Shown: in pieces, positions 7,443-13,845 of the stretch | How positions within the stretch are numbered: the first letter of the stretch is position 1 | How the letters are laid out: each line of letters opens with the position of its first letter | Source: Candidatus Muproteobacteria bacterium | GTDB taxonomy: Bacteria; Pseudomonadota; Gammaproteobacteria; Acidiferrobacterales; Sulfurifustaceae | Reading direction: 5' to 3' | DNA: 13,929 nt | Assembly (NCBI GenBank): GCA_023266455.1 | Contig: JAHFQD010000012.1 | Location: 1 to 13,929 of the forward strand | Translations under genes and position numbers: made by a program | Notes under the pieces: generated by a model | Databases searched by the model: none | The model's input: only the letters and a program-made list of their open reading frames with translations | Told to the model about the DNA's origin: nothing

Positions 7443-8714
7443 ATGAGAGTCGTTACCAAAACGGATTCGCCTAGCATGACAGCGCCTAATCAACTATTGG
7501 ACCTCGCGCGCGTGCGCGCGGACTTTCCGATTCTGCGGCAGCAAGTTCACGGCAAGCCGCTGGTTTATTTGGACAACGCCGCTACTTCGCAAAAACCTAA
7601 ATCTGTAATCGACGCCGAAGCGCGCTATTACGCGGAATACAATTCCAACGTCCATCGCGGTTTGCACGCGTTAAGCCAACAAGCCACCGACGCTTTCGAA
7701 GCTGCGCGCGAAACCGTGCGCCGTTTCCTCAATGCTGCCAAGTCAGCGGAAACGCTGTTCGTGCGCGGCACTACCGAGGCAATTAATTTAGTGGCGCAGA
7801 GTTACGCGCGTCCGCGCTTGAAACCGGGCGATGAAATTTTAGTCAGCCAGATGGAGCATCATTCCAACATCGTGCCGTGGCAACTCGTTTGCGAGCAAAC
7901 CGGCGCTTTACTCAAAGTCGCGCCGATTAACGACGCGGGCGAATTACAACTGGACGCATTCGAGCGACTATTAAACGAGCGCACGCGACTAGTCGCATTG
8001 ACGCATGTCTCGAACGCCTTGGGCACGATCAATCCCATTAAGCGCCTCATCGACCTCGCGCACGCGCGCGGGGCGGCAGTGTTGGTGGACGGCGCACAAG
8101 CGGTGCCGCATATCGTCGTGGACGTGCAAGCGCTGGACTGCGACTTCTACGCATTCTCGGGACACAAATTGTATGGACCGACCGGCATTGGCGCGTTGTA
8201 CGGCAAGGAGAAATTATTGAACGCGATGCCGCCGTACCACGGCGGCGGCGAAATGATTCGCGAAGTTACCTTTGAGAAAACCACCTATGCCGGGTTGCCG
8301 CAAAAGTTCGAAGCCGGAACGCCGAATATCGCCGGCGCTATCGGTTTGGCGACGGCGATTGAATACATATTAGGTATCGGTTTAGACGTGATCGCCGCGC
8401 ACGAACATGCGCTGCTCGAATACGCCACGGCGGTTTCGAAAGACGTGCCAGGCATGCGCCTCATCGGCACGGCGCGCGAGAAAGCGAGTATCCTGTCGTT
8501 CGCGCTCGATGGCATACATCCGCACGATATCGGCACCATCCTCGATCACGAAGGCGTCGCGATTCGCACTGGCCATCACTGCGCCATGCCGATTATGACG
8601 CGCTTCCAGGTACCGGCCACCGCGCGCGCGTCGTTCGCGTTCTACAACACGCGCGAAGAAATAGACGCGCTTTACCGCGCGATCCGTAAAGTGAAGGAGA
8701 TTTTCGGCGTATGA
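7443..8714 (+). CDS. sufS: Cysteine desulfurase SufS
   Basis: A 423-residue PLP-dependent class II cysteine desulfurase that removes sulfur from cysteine, leaving a persulfide for Fe-S cluster assembly. Visible are VYLDNAATSQKP (41-52), MEHHSN (137-142), VDGAQA (215-220, with the PLP-contacting Asp and Gln), SGHKLYGPTGIG with the PLP lysine K242, and the active cysteine C380 in RTGHHCAMP. Its closest match is the SufS/CsdA group. A second ATG at 7476 would give 412 residues, nearer to the usual family length of about 406; neither start has a clear ribosome binding site. The gene overlaps sufU as ATGA. sufB, sufC and sufD, usually between the regulator and sufS, are not here. Confidence 0.96.
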   Translation: MRVVTKTDSPSMTAPNQLLDLARVRADFPILRQQVHGKPLVYLDNAATSQKPKSVIDAEARYYAEYNSNVHRGLHALSQQATDAFEAARETVRRFLNAAKSAETLFVRGTTEAINLVAQSYARPRLKPGDEILVSQMEHHSNIVPWQLVCEQTGALLKVAPINDAGELQLDAFERLLNERTRLVALTHVSNALGTINPIKRLIDLAHARGAAVLVDGAQAVPHIVVDVQALDCDFYAFSGHKLYGPTGIGALYGKEKLLNAMPPYHGGGEMIREVTFEKTTYAGLPQKFEAGTPNIAGAIGLATAIEYILGIGLDVIAAHEHALLEYATAVSKDVPGMRLIGTAREKASILSFALDGIHPHDIGTILDHEGVAIRTGHHCAMPIMTRFQVPATARASFAFYNTREEIDALYRAIRKVKEIFGV

Positions 8715-9157
8715 CCGATCTGCGCGAGCTCTATCAAGAAGTGATCTTCGATCACAATCGCCATCCGCGTAACGCCGGCCCGTTGCCCGATGCCAACCGC
8801 AGCGCCGAAGGATTTAACCCGCTATGCGGCGATCGGTTGAAGCTCTATCTCAAAGTTGAAGACGGCATCATCAAAGATATCCGTTTCGAAGGTGCCGGAT
8901 GCGCTATCTCTACCGCATCGGCTTCGTTGATGACCGAAAGCCTTAAAGGTAAAACCGAAGCCCAAGCTGAAACCTTATTCAAAGAATTCCACACCTTGCT
9001 TACGGAAAAAGCGCACGCGCCGGCTTCATTCCCCGATAAATTGCGCGTGTTGCAGAACGTGCGCGAATTTCCGGCGCGGGTGAAGTGTGCAACCTTGTGT
9101 TGGCATACACTCTATGCAGCGCTGGCGAATAATTCTCAGCCGGTCAGCACGGAATAA
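8711..9157 (+). CDS. sufU: SufU, SUF-system NifU-like sulfur-transfer protein
   Basis: A 148-residue NifU N-terminal/IscU-fold protein. Conserved residues are C39 and D41 in NPLCGD, C64 in GAGCAIS, and C126 in VKCATLCW (with an extra C130). The stretch between the second and third cysteines is about 20 residues longer than in IscU, which is the SufU hallmark. SufU is a zinc protein that accepts the persulfide from SufS, rather than a true scaffold. Its start overlaps the sufS stop by four bases, so the two are coupled and presumably act as a pair. The SufBCD scaffold they serve must be encoded elsewhere. No sufT follows. Confidence 0.93.
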   Translation: MTDLRELYQEVIFDHNRHPRNAGPLPDANRSAEGFNPLCGDRLKLYLKVEDGIIKDIRFEGAGCAISTASASLMTESLKGKTEAQAETLFKEFHTLLTEKAHAPASFPDKLRVLQNVREFPARVKCATLCWHTLYAALANNSQPVSTE

Positions 9158-9246
9158 AAATAATCAGTGAAGAGTTACGTGTTTCGAATTATGGGAATGG
9201 CGTATTTCTTGCACATTTTTTGATAGGGAATTCTGGACTGCATAAC

Positions 9247-9561
9247 ATGGAACGCCGAATCAGCGAACGAAAAAAATATCAGCAGTCGCTCACTTTGGAA
9301 TCGCCGAAAACGGGACGTGTCACCGTCATCGGTAAAAATATCAGCCTCGGGGGTTTGTTAATCGAAACCGGTTCGGTTTCGTTAACGCCTAACTCGTTAG
9401 TCTTCGCGATGTTCGAACTTCCGCGCAGCGATGGTCATGAAACGTTCCGCATTGAATCGCTCGTTATCCGTGCTACCGGGGCCGAAGCGGCTTTGATGTT
9501 CGTGCGCGTACCGTTGGATGTGATTCGGAAATTGAGCAAAGGCTTGTCGCGGTTACCGTAA
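9247..9561 (+). CDS. PilZ domain protein
   Basis: A 104-residue single-domain PilZ protein, which in this family binds cyclic di-GMP and couples it to motility, biofilm or secretion outputs. The start is the ATG giving MERRISERKKY; an upstream TTG (9220) gives a nine-residue extension lacking support. The RxxxR motif (R4 to R8) and the NISLGG stretch ([DN]xSxxG, about residues 30-35) are both present, so the ligand-binding residues look intact. The protein has no other domain and no transmembrane helix. It stands alone after the SUF operon, about 90 bases downstream. Its target cannot be told from the sequence. Confidence 0.85.
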   Translation: MERRISERKKYQQSLTLESPKTGRVTVIGKNISLGGLLIETGSVSLTPNSLVFAMFELPRSDGHETFRIESLVIRATGAEAALMFVRVPLDVIRKLSKGLSRLP

Positions 9562-9606
9562 AGCTTCTCGTCCTACAGATTCACATTATTTATTCGTAAA
9601 CCGCTC

Positions 9607-9658
9607 GGTGGGTTTTGCCCACCCTACGTTATTAAAGGTAGGGCGGGCAGAGCCCACG
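9607..9658. repeat. Large palindromic repeat, possible bidirectional terminator
   Basis: Two 21-base arms (9607-9627 and 9638-9658) are inverted copies with 17 of 21 bases paired, around a ten-base AT-rich loop. Each arm is itself a smaller hairpin (GGTGGG-TTTTG-CCCACC in the left arm). This is the shape of REP-type or MITE-like dispersed repeats. It sits between two convergent genes, where it could stop transcription from both sides. A degraded relative may lie at 12960-12980. Confidence 0.7.
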
Positions 9659-9673
9659 CGTGTGATTTATAAA

Positions 9674-10096
9674 TTAACGCTTTCCCCCATGCCCCGCGCC
9701 AGCCGCATCATGACGACGCTTAGCGCGATCCTGTTCGGTTTCTTTACGATCCTCACGCCGATCTTTGCGATCTTCGTTTAGGTCCTTACGGTCATCTTTC
9801 TTATCCGCTTTGTCTTCGCGAAGTTCTTTTCGATCCTTCGCGACGTCGGCTGCATCGCCCGCTTTCCGATCGCGGCGCAATTCTCGCCGGTCCTTACGTA
9901 CTTCCTGACCGTCTTTGTGCACTTCGCGACGGTCTTGGCGTACGTCTTTATTGTCTTCGCGAATGTCGCGCCGGTCCTGACGGATTTCCTTCGTATCCTG
10001 CTTAACCGCGTCGTCCGCCGCGTACACCGCGGCGCTGGAGAAGGTGATAGTCGCGAAAACAGCGCCGAGTAAGAATTTTGTCGATTGATGGGTCAT
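9674..10096 (-). CDS. Secreted highly charged heptad-repeat protein
   Basis: A 140-residue protein with a signal peptide (about 1-26, ending VYA/ADD) and a mature part built almost wholly of D, E, K and R. Aspartate falls at exact seven-residue steps from D34 to D76. After a five-residue shift it does so again from D81 to D130. In the first block a single I, V or L occurs once per heptad (38, 45, 52, 59, 66, 73); the second block mostly loses it. A long charged helix or weak coiled coil in the periplasm is likely. The start has AGGAAA (near 10105) as ribosome binding site, eight bases upstream. No recognised family; function unknown. Confidence 0.75.
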   Translation of the reverse strand: MTHQSTKFLLGAVFATITFSSAAVYAADDAVKQDTKEIRQDRRDIREDNKDVRQDRREVHKDGQEVRKDRRELRRDRKAGDAADVAKDRKELREDKADKKDDRKDLNEDRKDRREDRKETEQDRAKRRHDAAGAGHGGKR

Positions 10097-10129
10097 TGAT
10101 ATTTTCCTGTCGAGTTTTTAGGAAGAATG

Positions 10130-10150
10130 TTGTAGCAATGTTAACTACAA
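10130..10150. promoter_or_regulatory. Inverted repeat upstream of the charged-protein gene
   Basis: TTGTAG and CTACAA form perfect six-base arms with a nine-base spacer, 33 bases upstream of the minus-strand start and within the divergent gap. It is a possible operator. No convincing sigma-70 pair was found next to it. Confidence 0.35.
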
Positions 10151-10246
10151 ACGCACGTGGACCGCGACGGTTGACGCCGGTAAGCCAAAACCGTTGATTT
10201 GGCGTTAATCATAGTGTGAATGTCGTTTCCACAGGAACTGCACTAG

Positions 10247-11428
10247 ATGGACATGGAAAACATCGGAAGAATCCTTTCTATCCCTTGCATCCATCAACTA
10301 CCGAGCCAGACTTACAGCATCATGCGTGTCCTCGTCCTTGGTGGTTACGGCAATTTTGGCTCTCGAATCTGTCGTGCGTTAACACGAAACACTAATCTCG
10401 AAATCATGGCTGGCGGTCGAGATCCAGAACGTGGGCATCGCGATGTGGGATTTGAGGAAAGAATCGGAAAAGCAAAAATCAATTATTTAGATGTAAATTT
10501 CCAAAGCACTTTACGAAAAATCAGGCCTGATCTCGTCGTTCACTGTATAGGACCTTTCCAGGGCCAAGACTATCGCGTCGCTTTGGCCACGTTAGATATC
10601 AACGCTCACTATATAGACTTGGCCGATGGCCGCGACTTCGTCGCACAGTTTTCCAGAGCGGTTAATACAGCAGCAATGAATGCAAAAAAGCTGGCAATCT
10701 CAGGAGCCAGTACCGTACCAGCGCTTTCTTCGGCGGTTGTCGACGAATTGATTCCTCGTTTTAAATCGTTGGAGGAAATACAAATCTCTATAGCACCCGG
10801 CCAACGTGCTCCTCGCGGTGTAGCGACGATGCAGGCGGTTTTCAGCTATGCAGGTAAGCGATTCAATTGGTTGAAAGACGGTGCATGGCAACCTGCTTAT
10901 GGTTGGCAGGAATTGCGTCGCCTGCGATTCGCCGATTTCGGCAAACGTTGGGCGGCCGCATGCGATGTGCCTGATTTGGAATTATTTCCCGAACGTTATC
11001 TCGGCGTTAAGACTGTTCAGTTCCGCGCCGCGCTGGAGCTTGGTGTTCAACATCTCGTTCTTTGGGTAACCGCGCAGCTGCGTCGTATAGGAATTCCAGT
11101 GCCGCTTGAACATTGGGCGCCAACGTTAAATTGTGCAGCATCGCTGCTTGATCGCTTCGGCAGCGAAACCGGTGGCATGTTAGTAAGTATTACGGGTGTT
11201 ACAACAAATGGGAAAAAAGGGCGTGCTGAGTGGCATTTAACGGCTGACGACAGCCATGGTCCAGAAATCCCTGCAATGTCGGCCATTCTTCTTGTAGAAA
11301 AAATTGCCCGCGGTGAGATAAGAACCCATGGCGCTATGCCATGTATGGGATTACTCACGCTCAATGATTTCAAACGAGAATTCGCACGTTGGCATATACG
11401 AACAAACATCGAGGAATATTCGTCTTGA
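10247..11428 (+). CDS. Saccharopine dehydrogenase-like NAD(P)-binding oxidoreductase
   Basis: A 393-codon reading frame. The conserved protein begins at the second candidate start, 10322, with the Rossmann fingerprint VLVLGGYGNFGSRI, matching the usual 368-residue family form. Downstream are VHCIGPFQGQDYRVAL, YIDLADGRDFV and SGASTVPALSSAVVDEL, landmarks of the saccharopine dehydrogenase NADP-binding family. A good AGGAA ribosome binding site (10233-10237) precedes the ATG at 10247, so a 25-residue extension may be translated; it contains one copy of the 33-bp repeat. The substrate is unknown. The gene starts a four-gene operon with DUF2269, DUF4166 and DCC proteins, and the frame is AT-richer than the first 9 kb. 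Confidence 0.85.
   Translation: MDMENIGRILSIPCIHQLPSQTYSIMRVLVLGGYGNFGSRICRALTRNTNLEIMAGGRDPERGHRDVGFEERIGKAKINYLDVNFQSTLRKIRPDLVVHCIGPFQGQDYRVALATLDINAHYIDLADGRDFVAQFSRAVNTAAMNAKKLAISGASTVPALSSAVVDELIPRFKSLEEIQISIAPGQRAPRGVATMQAVFSYAGKRFNWLKDGAWQPAYGWQELRRLRFADFGKRWAAACDVPDLELFPERYLGVKTVQFRAALELGVQHLVLWVTAQLRRIGIPVPLEHWAPTLNCAASLLDRFGSETGGMLVSITGVTTNGKKGRAEWHLTADDSHGPEIPAMSAILLVEKIARGEIRTHGAMPCMGLLTLNDFKREFARWHIRTNIEEYSS
10282..10314. repeat. 33-bp direct repeat, left copy
   Basis: Matches 13007-13039 at 31 of 33 bases, with weaker similarity extending about 15 bases upstream (both have GAAGAA there). The frame of the downstream gene reads PCIHQLPSQT through it. The two differences change CTA to TTG, which still codes for leucine. 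Confidence 0.8.
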
Positions 11429-11913
11429 ACGCATATGACTTATGGAAAACCGCTCATGTGCTCAGCGCAATGATTTTATTCGGCACTGGTCTTGGAATCG
11501 CTTTCTTCGCATGGTTCGGCTACCGACGCGCGTTAGCGGTCGGCGAAATCGATGGCCTACGTTCGGTGCTTAAACTTACCGTTGTCGCAGATGCGTGCTT
11601 TACGACCCCTGCGGTTATATTCCAGGTAATTAGTGGTGTGGTTCTTGTGGTGATGAATAATTGGTCATTGCTCAGCACATGGTCAATTACCGTTTTAGGT
11701 CTTTTTATATTGGTTGGCGCATTATGGTTACCAGTTGTAGTGCTGCAAATAATGATGAGCCGCGAAGCACATCGAGTTTCTTTTATTAGCGAACTCAGTA
11801 AGAGCTTTCATCGTCGTTTTATTTTGTGGTTTGTCCTTGGCGTACCGGCGTTTGTTGTCGTTATCGCGATAACATTTTTGATGATTGCTAAGACTCTTCC
11901 GGTGATTACGTAG
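11425..11913 (+). CDS. DUF2269 family integral membrane protein
   Basis: A 162-residue protein with four transmembrane helices (about 10-30, 55-78, 85-110 and 132-155). The sequence DLWKTAHVLSAMILFGTGLG with a conserved helix-1 histidine fits the DUF2269 family, whose function is unknown. The start is chosen as a TTG that overlaps the upstream stop as TTGA, because GAGGAA (11411-11416) lies eight bases before it. An upstream TTG at 11389 would run into the dehydrogenase gene without such a site. The family's length of about 150-160 residues agrees. It is co-transcribed with the dehydrogenase and the DUF4166 gene, hinting at a membrane partner for a redox reaction. Confidence 0.85.
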   Translation: MNAYDLWKTAHVLSAMILFGTGLGIAFFAWFGYRRALAVGEIDGLRSVLKLTVVADACFTTPAVIFQVISGVVLVVMNNWSLLSTWSITVLGLFILVGALWLPVVVLQIMMSREAHRVSFISELSKSFHRRFILWFVLGVPAFVVVIAITFLMIAKTLPVIT

Positions 11914-11923
11914 ACCTTAACGA

Positions 11924-12427
11924 ATGTACGAATTATTACTCGGCCCAGCGCTTGGCCAACTGCCACAAAGTCTGCAGATCGTTCACCGTTGTCCAGGGAA
12001 TTTTCGTTTTAGTGGCCAGTGCAATGTTCAATGCGGTCGTTCTTTAATTTCTCGTTTACTTGCTAGAGCCACTTTTCTTCCGTCTGCCGGCGTTTGTTCT
12101 GTCGAGCTAACTATCCAGTCTGAAGGGGCTAAGGAAATCTGGTCTCGTCGCTTCGGAGCGCATCGTATGCGATCGATTTTGGAGGCTAAAAACGGTTTAC
12201 TGCATGAATCTCTTGGGCTCGCTCGGTTCGTATTTCAGCTTTCAGTGGAACGAACGCAAATTCGTTGGACGGTAGTGAAAGTCAGCGTATTTGGAGTGAA
12301 GTTGCCTCAGGGATTATTTGAATTCGATATTTTCGAGTATGACCAGGACGGACACTATCATTTCAATGTAAAGGCCGGCATTCGTGGCATAGGGTTACTT
12401 GTGCAGTATGTCGGATGGATGCAATGA
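11924..12427 (+). CDS. DUF4166 domain-containing protein
   Basis: A 167-residue soluble protein spanning a whole DUF4166 domain. Landmarks are ELLLGPALGQLPQSLQIVH at the start, the GNFRFSGQCNVQCG segment, IWSRRFGAHRMRSI, and the end FEYDQDGHYHFNVK then LLVQYVGWMQ. DUF4166 domains are often found next to or fused with Rossmann-type oxidoreductases such as the one here. It probably binds a hydrophobic or lipid-like ligand, but that is speculation. It begins ten bases after the DUF2269 stop, without a clear ribosome binding site. Its stop overlaps the start of the next gene as ATGA. Confidence 0.85.
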   Translation: MYELLLGPALGQLPQSLQIVHRCPGNFRFSGQCNVQCGRSLISRLLARATFLPSAGVCSVELTIQSEGAKEIWSRRFGAHRMRSILEAKNGLLHESLGLARFVFQLSVERTQIRWTVVKVSVFGVKLPQGLFEFDIFEYDQDGHYHFNVKAGIRGIGLLVQYVGWMQ

Positions 12428-12831
12428 GCTCCACAACTTCTATTGTCGTTTTCGACGGTGTCTGTCACTTATGCAATGGCTGGGTTTATTTCTTGTTGAA
12501 GCACGACAAAGAAAAACGATTCATGTTCGCTGCTATGCAGACAACGGCTGGAAAACGTTTATTACAAGAACACGGCCTTGATCCTGATTCTCCAGTGTCC
12601 TTTTTATTATTAGATAATCACGTGCCTTATACCGATAGCACCGCGATTATTCGAATACTGTCGCAGCTCGGGGGCAGGTGGAGAGTAATTTCAATCATAT
12701 TGTCTTGTCTCCCGCGTGTGTTGCGAGATCCGATATATCGCTTCATTGCGCGTCACCGCTATCGTTTATTTGGAAGGAAATCACAATGTATGGTGCCGAC
12801 TTCAGAAGTGGCTCAGCGTTTTATTGAATAA
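12424..12831 (+). CDS. DCC-family thiol-disulfide oxidoreductase-like protein
   Basis: A 135-residue thioredoxin-like protein named for its DxxCxxC motif, here D11-G-V-C14-H-L-C17, with CNGWVYFLLKHD following. Other matches are FAAMQTTAGKRLL and SFLLLDNHVPYTDSTAIIRIL. The active-site cysteine pair is intact, so thiol-disulfide exchange is likely, though partners are not known for the family. The ATG at 12424 overlaps the DUF4166 stop as ATGA; an ATG three codons earlier (12415) is also possible. It ends the four-gene operon and is followed by a gap of about 235 bases with remnants and the right repeat copy. Confidence 0.9.
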   Translation: MSSTTSIVVFDGVCHLCNGWVYFLLKHDKEKRFMFAAMQTTAGKRLLQEHGLDPDSPVSFLLLDNHVPYTDSTAIIRILSQLGGRWRVISIILSCLPRVLRDPIYRFIARHRYRLFGRKSQCMVPTSEVAQRFIE

Positions 12832-12867
12832 CAACGTGCCAAATTATCGGCTAAAAAAGAAAAAACC

Positions 12868-12965
12868 ATGTCTAAATTGCCAGCCAATTTAATTATTCAC
12901 GGCATACGTAAGTGCAATACTTGCAGTGGTTGCTGAATTTATATCTCCTTCGATTCCCTCCGTAG
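12868..12965 (+). pseudogene. Possible remnant of an ArsC/Spx-like gene, or a Cys-rich small ORF
   Basis: A 22-codon ORF (12868-12936) has LIIHGIRKCNT, resembling the IxxYGIxxCDT start of ArsC/Spx/YffB-type reductases, then ends abruptly with TCSGC. One base back in frame the DNA reads LQWLLN before a stop at 12963, recalling the KALxWL that follows in that family. This suggests a frameshifted stub from which the rest is deleted. Alternatively it is a real small peptide with C-x2-C-x2-C at its end (C16, C19, C22), though its start lacks a good ribosome binding site. The similarity is short and seen by eye only. Confidence 0.3.
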
Positions 12966-13006
12966 GGTAGGGTGAAAGCGAGTCTGCTTTTGAAGAACTC
13001 TTTTAA

Positions 13007-13039
13007 CCCTTGCATCCATCAATTGCCGAGCCAGACTTA
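13007..13039. repeat. 33-bp direct repeat, right copy
   Basis: Second copy of the sequence at 10282-10314, 31 of 33 identical. A possible GTG-started ORF (12972-13040) reads PCIHQLPSQT through it and stops immediately after. It lies 30 bases before the TTG start of the next membrane protein gene, so both copies stand just upstream of a gene. Confidence 0.8.
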
Positions 13040-13068
13040 AACAAATCCGCAAAGATAGATGAATAATC

Positions 13069-13845
13069 TTGAATCTTAAAAATACGACTGAGCGAGCTGG
13101 CGACTATCTACTGATTCTTTTGTGGATAAGTGTGCTATTGATCATGTTTGTTGCCTCGGTGTGCGGTTTGGCGATTTTTTTATTCGCACTTTCTAGATCA
13201 GATAACGCCACCGCCATTAACGGCTTCATCCTAATGGCAATCGCCCTAATCGGCGCGTTCGCTTTATATCACCATATTAAACAACTCATTTGGCTACTTC
13301 CTTTAGAGCTTCCTGCAAATTGGAAAGGAGCGGAAATTTTTTGTCGCGCAAAATCTGTTTGTTTGGGAGCAATATTTGTTGGCCTATTATGTTGCGCTGC
13401 GGCATGGGGTTTCTCCCAAGCGGTAGCGGATGTAACGGTAGGTGCCGTTTTCATCATATTTGTATTTGGTGGAATTGGATTATTGATTTTTGGATTGAAC
13501 GGACTGAAAAGATCTATTTTTAGTTTCAATGTGCAAGGCATTGAACATACTGCATACGGTTCTATTAAATGGTCCGATTTCGACGCAGTTCAGTTGTCTG
13601 TCAAACAAATCGGTCGAGGCGGTACCGTCTCGTTCTTATTGCTCTACGGAAAGAATGTAGAAAGTTATATCAATAGACTTCCTCGCTGGTATGCGTTTTT
13701 CGAGCGATTGCGTGTAGGCGGTCGACGTGTAACAGATTCGATCATGATTAATGTTGACGGGCTCAACCAAAGCCCTTCGTATATTTTTGCGGGAGCACAA
13801 AGGCTTCACGTAAGCTCCCCCGTCAACCACACACTTCAGAAGTAG
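13069..13845 (+). CDS. Hypothetical membrane protein, 3' end altered by IS insertion
   Basis: A 258-codon ORF with four transmembrane segments (about 13-45, 47-66, 95-117 and 122-145). It is followed by a soluble beta-rich part with RSIFSFNVQGIEHTAYGSIKW and DSIMINVDGLNQSPSYIFA, the latter recalling the end of PH-like membrane-associated domains. I do not recognise the family with certainty. It starts at a TTG with a weak upstream site; no better ATG exists before residue 26. The last roughly 12 codons lie in the end of an IS3-family element (from about 13810), so the native C-terminus is missing, and the present stop comes from the insertion. AT-rich, like the module before it. Confidence 0.6.
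   Translation: MNLKNTTERAGDYLLILLWISVLLIMFVASVCGLAIFLFALSRSDNATAINGFILMAIALIGAFALYHHIKQLIWLLPLELPANWKGAEIFCRAKSVCLGAIFVGLLCCAAAWGFSQAVADVTVGAVFIIFVFGGIGLLIFGLNGLKRSIFSFNVQGIEHTAYGSIKWSDFDAVQLSVKQIGRGGTVSFLLLYGKNVESYINRLPRWYAFFERLRVGGRRVTDSIMINVDGLNQSPSYIFAGAQRLHVSSPVNHTLQK

Noticed and set aside
12945..12965. TTCGATTCC resembling a tRNA T-arm
   Set aside because: The flanking bases do not pair into a T-stem and no acceptor, D or anticodon arms could be found.
10282..13039. CRISPR array from the 33-bp repeat
   Set aside because: Only two copies, 2.7 kb apart with genes between, so there are no repeat-spacer units.
12995..13045. Integron attC site at the right 33-bp repeat
   Set aside because: No paired core sites of the GTTRRRY/RYYYAAC type, and no imperfect palindrome linking the ends; no integrase in the window.
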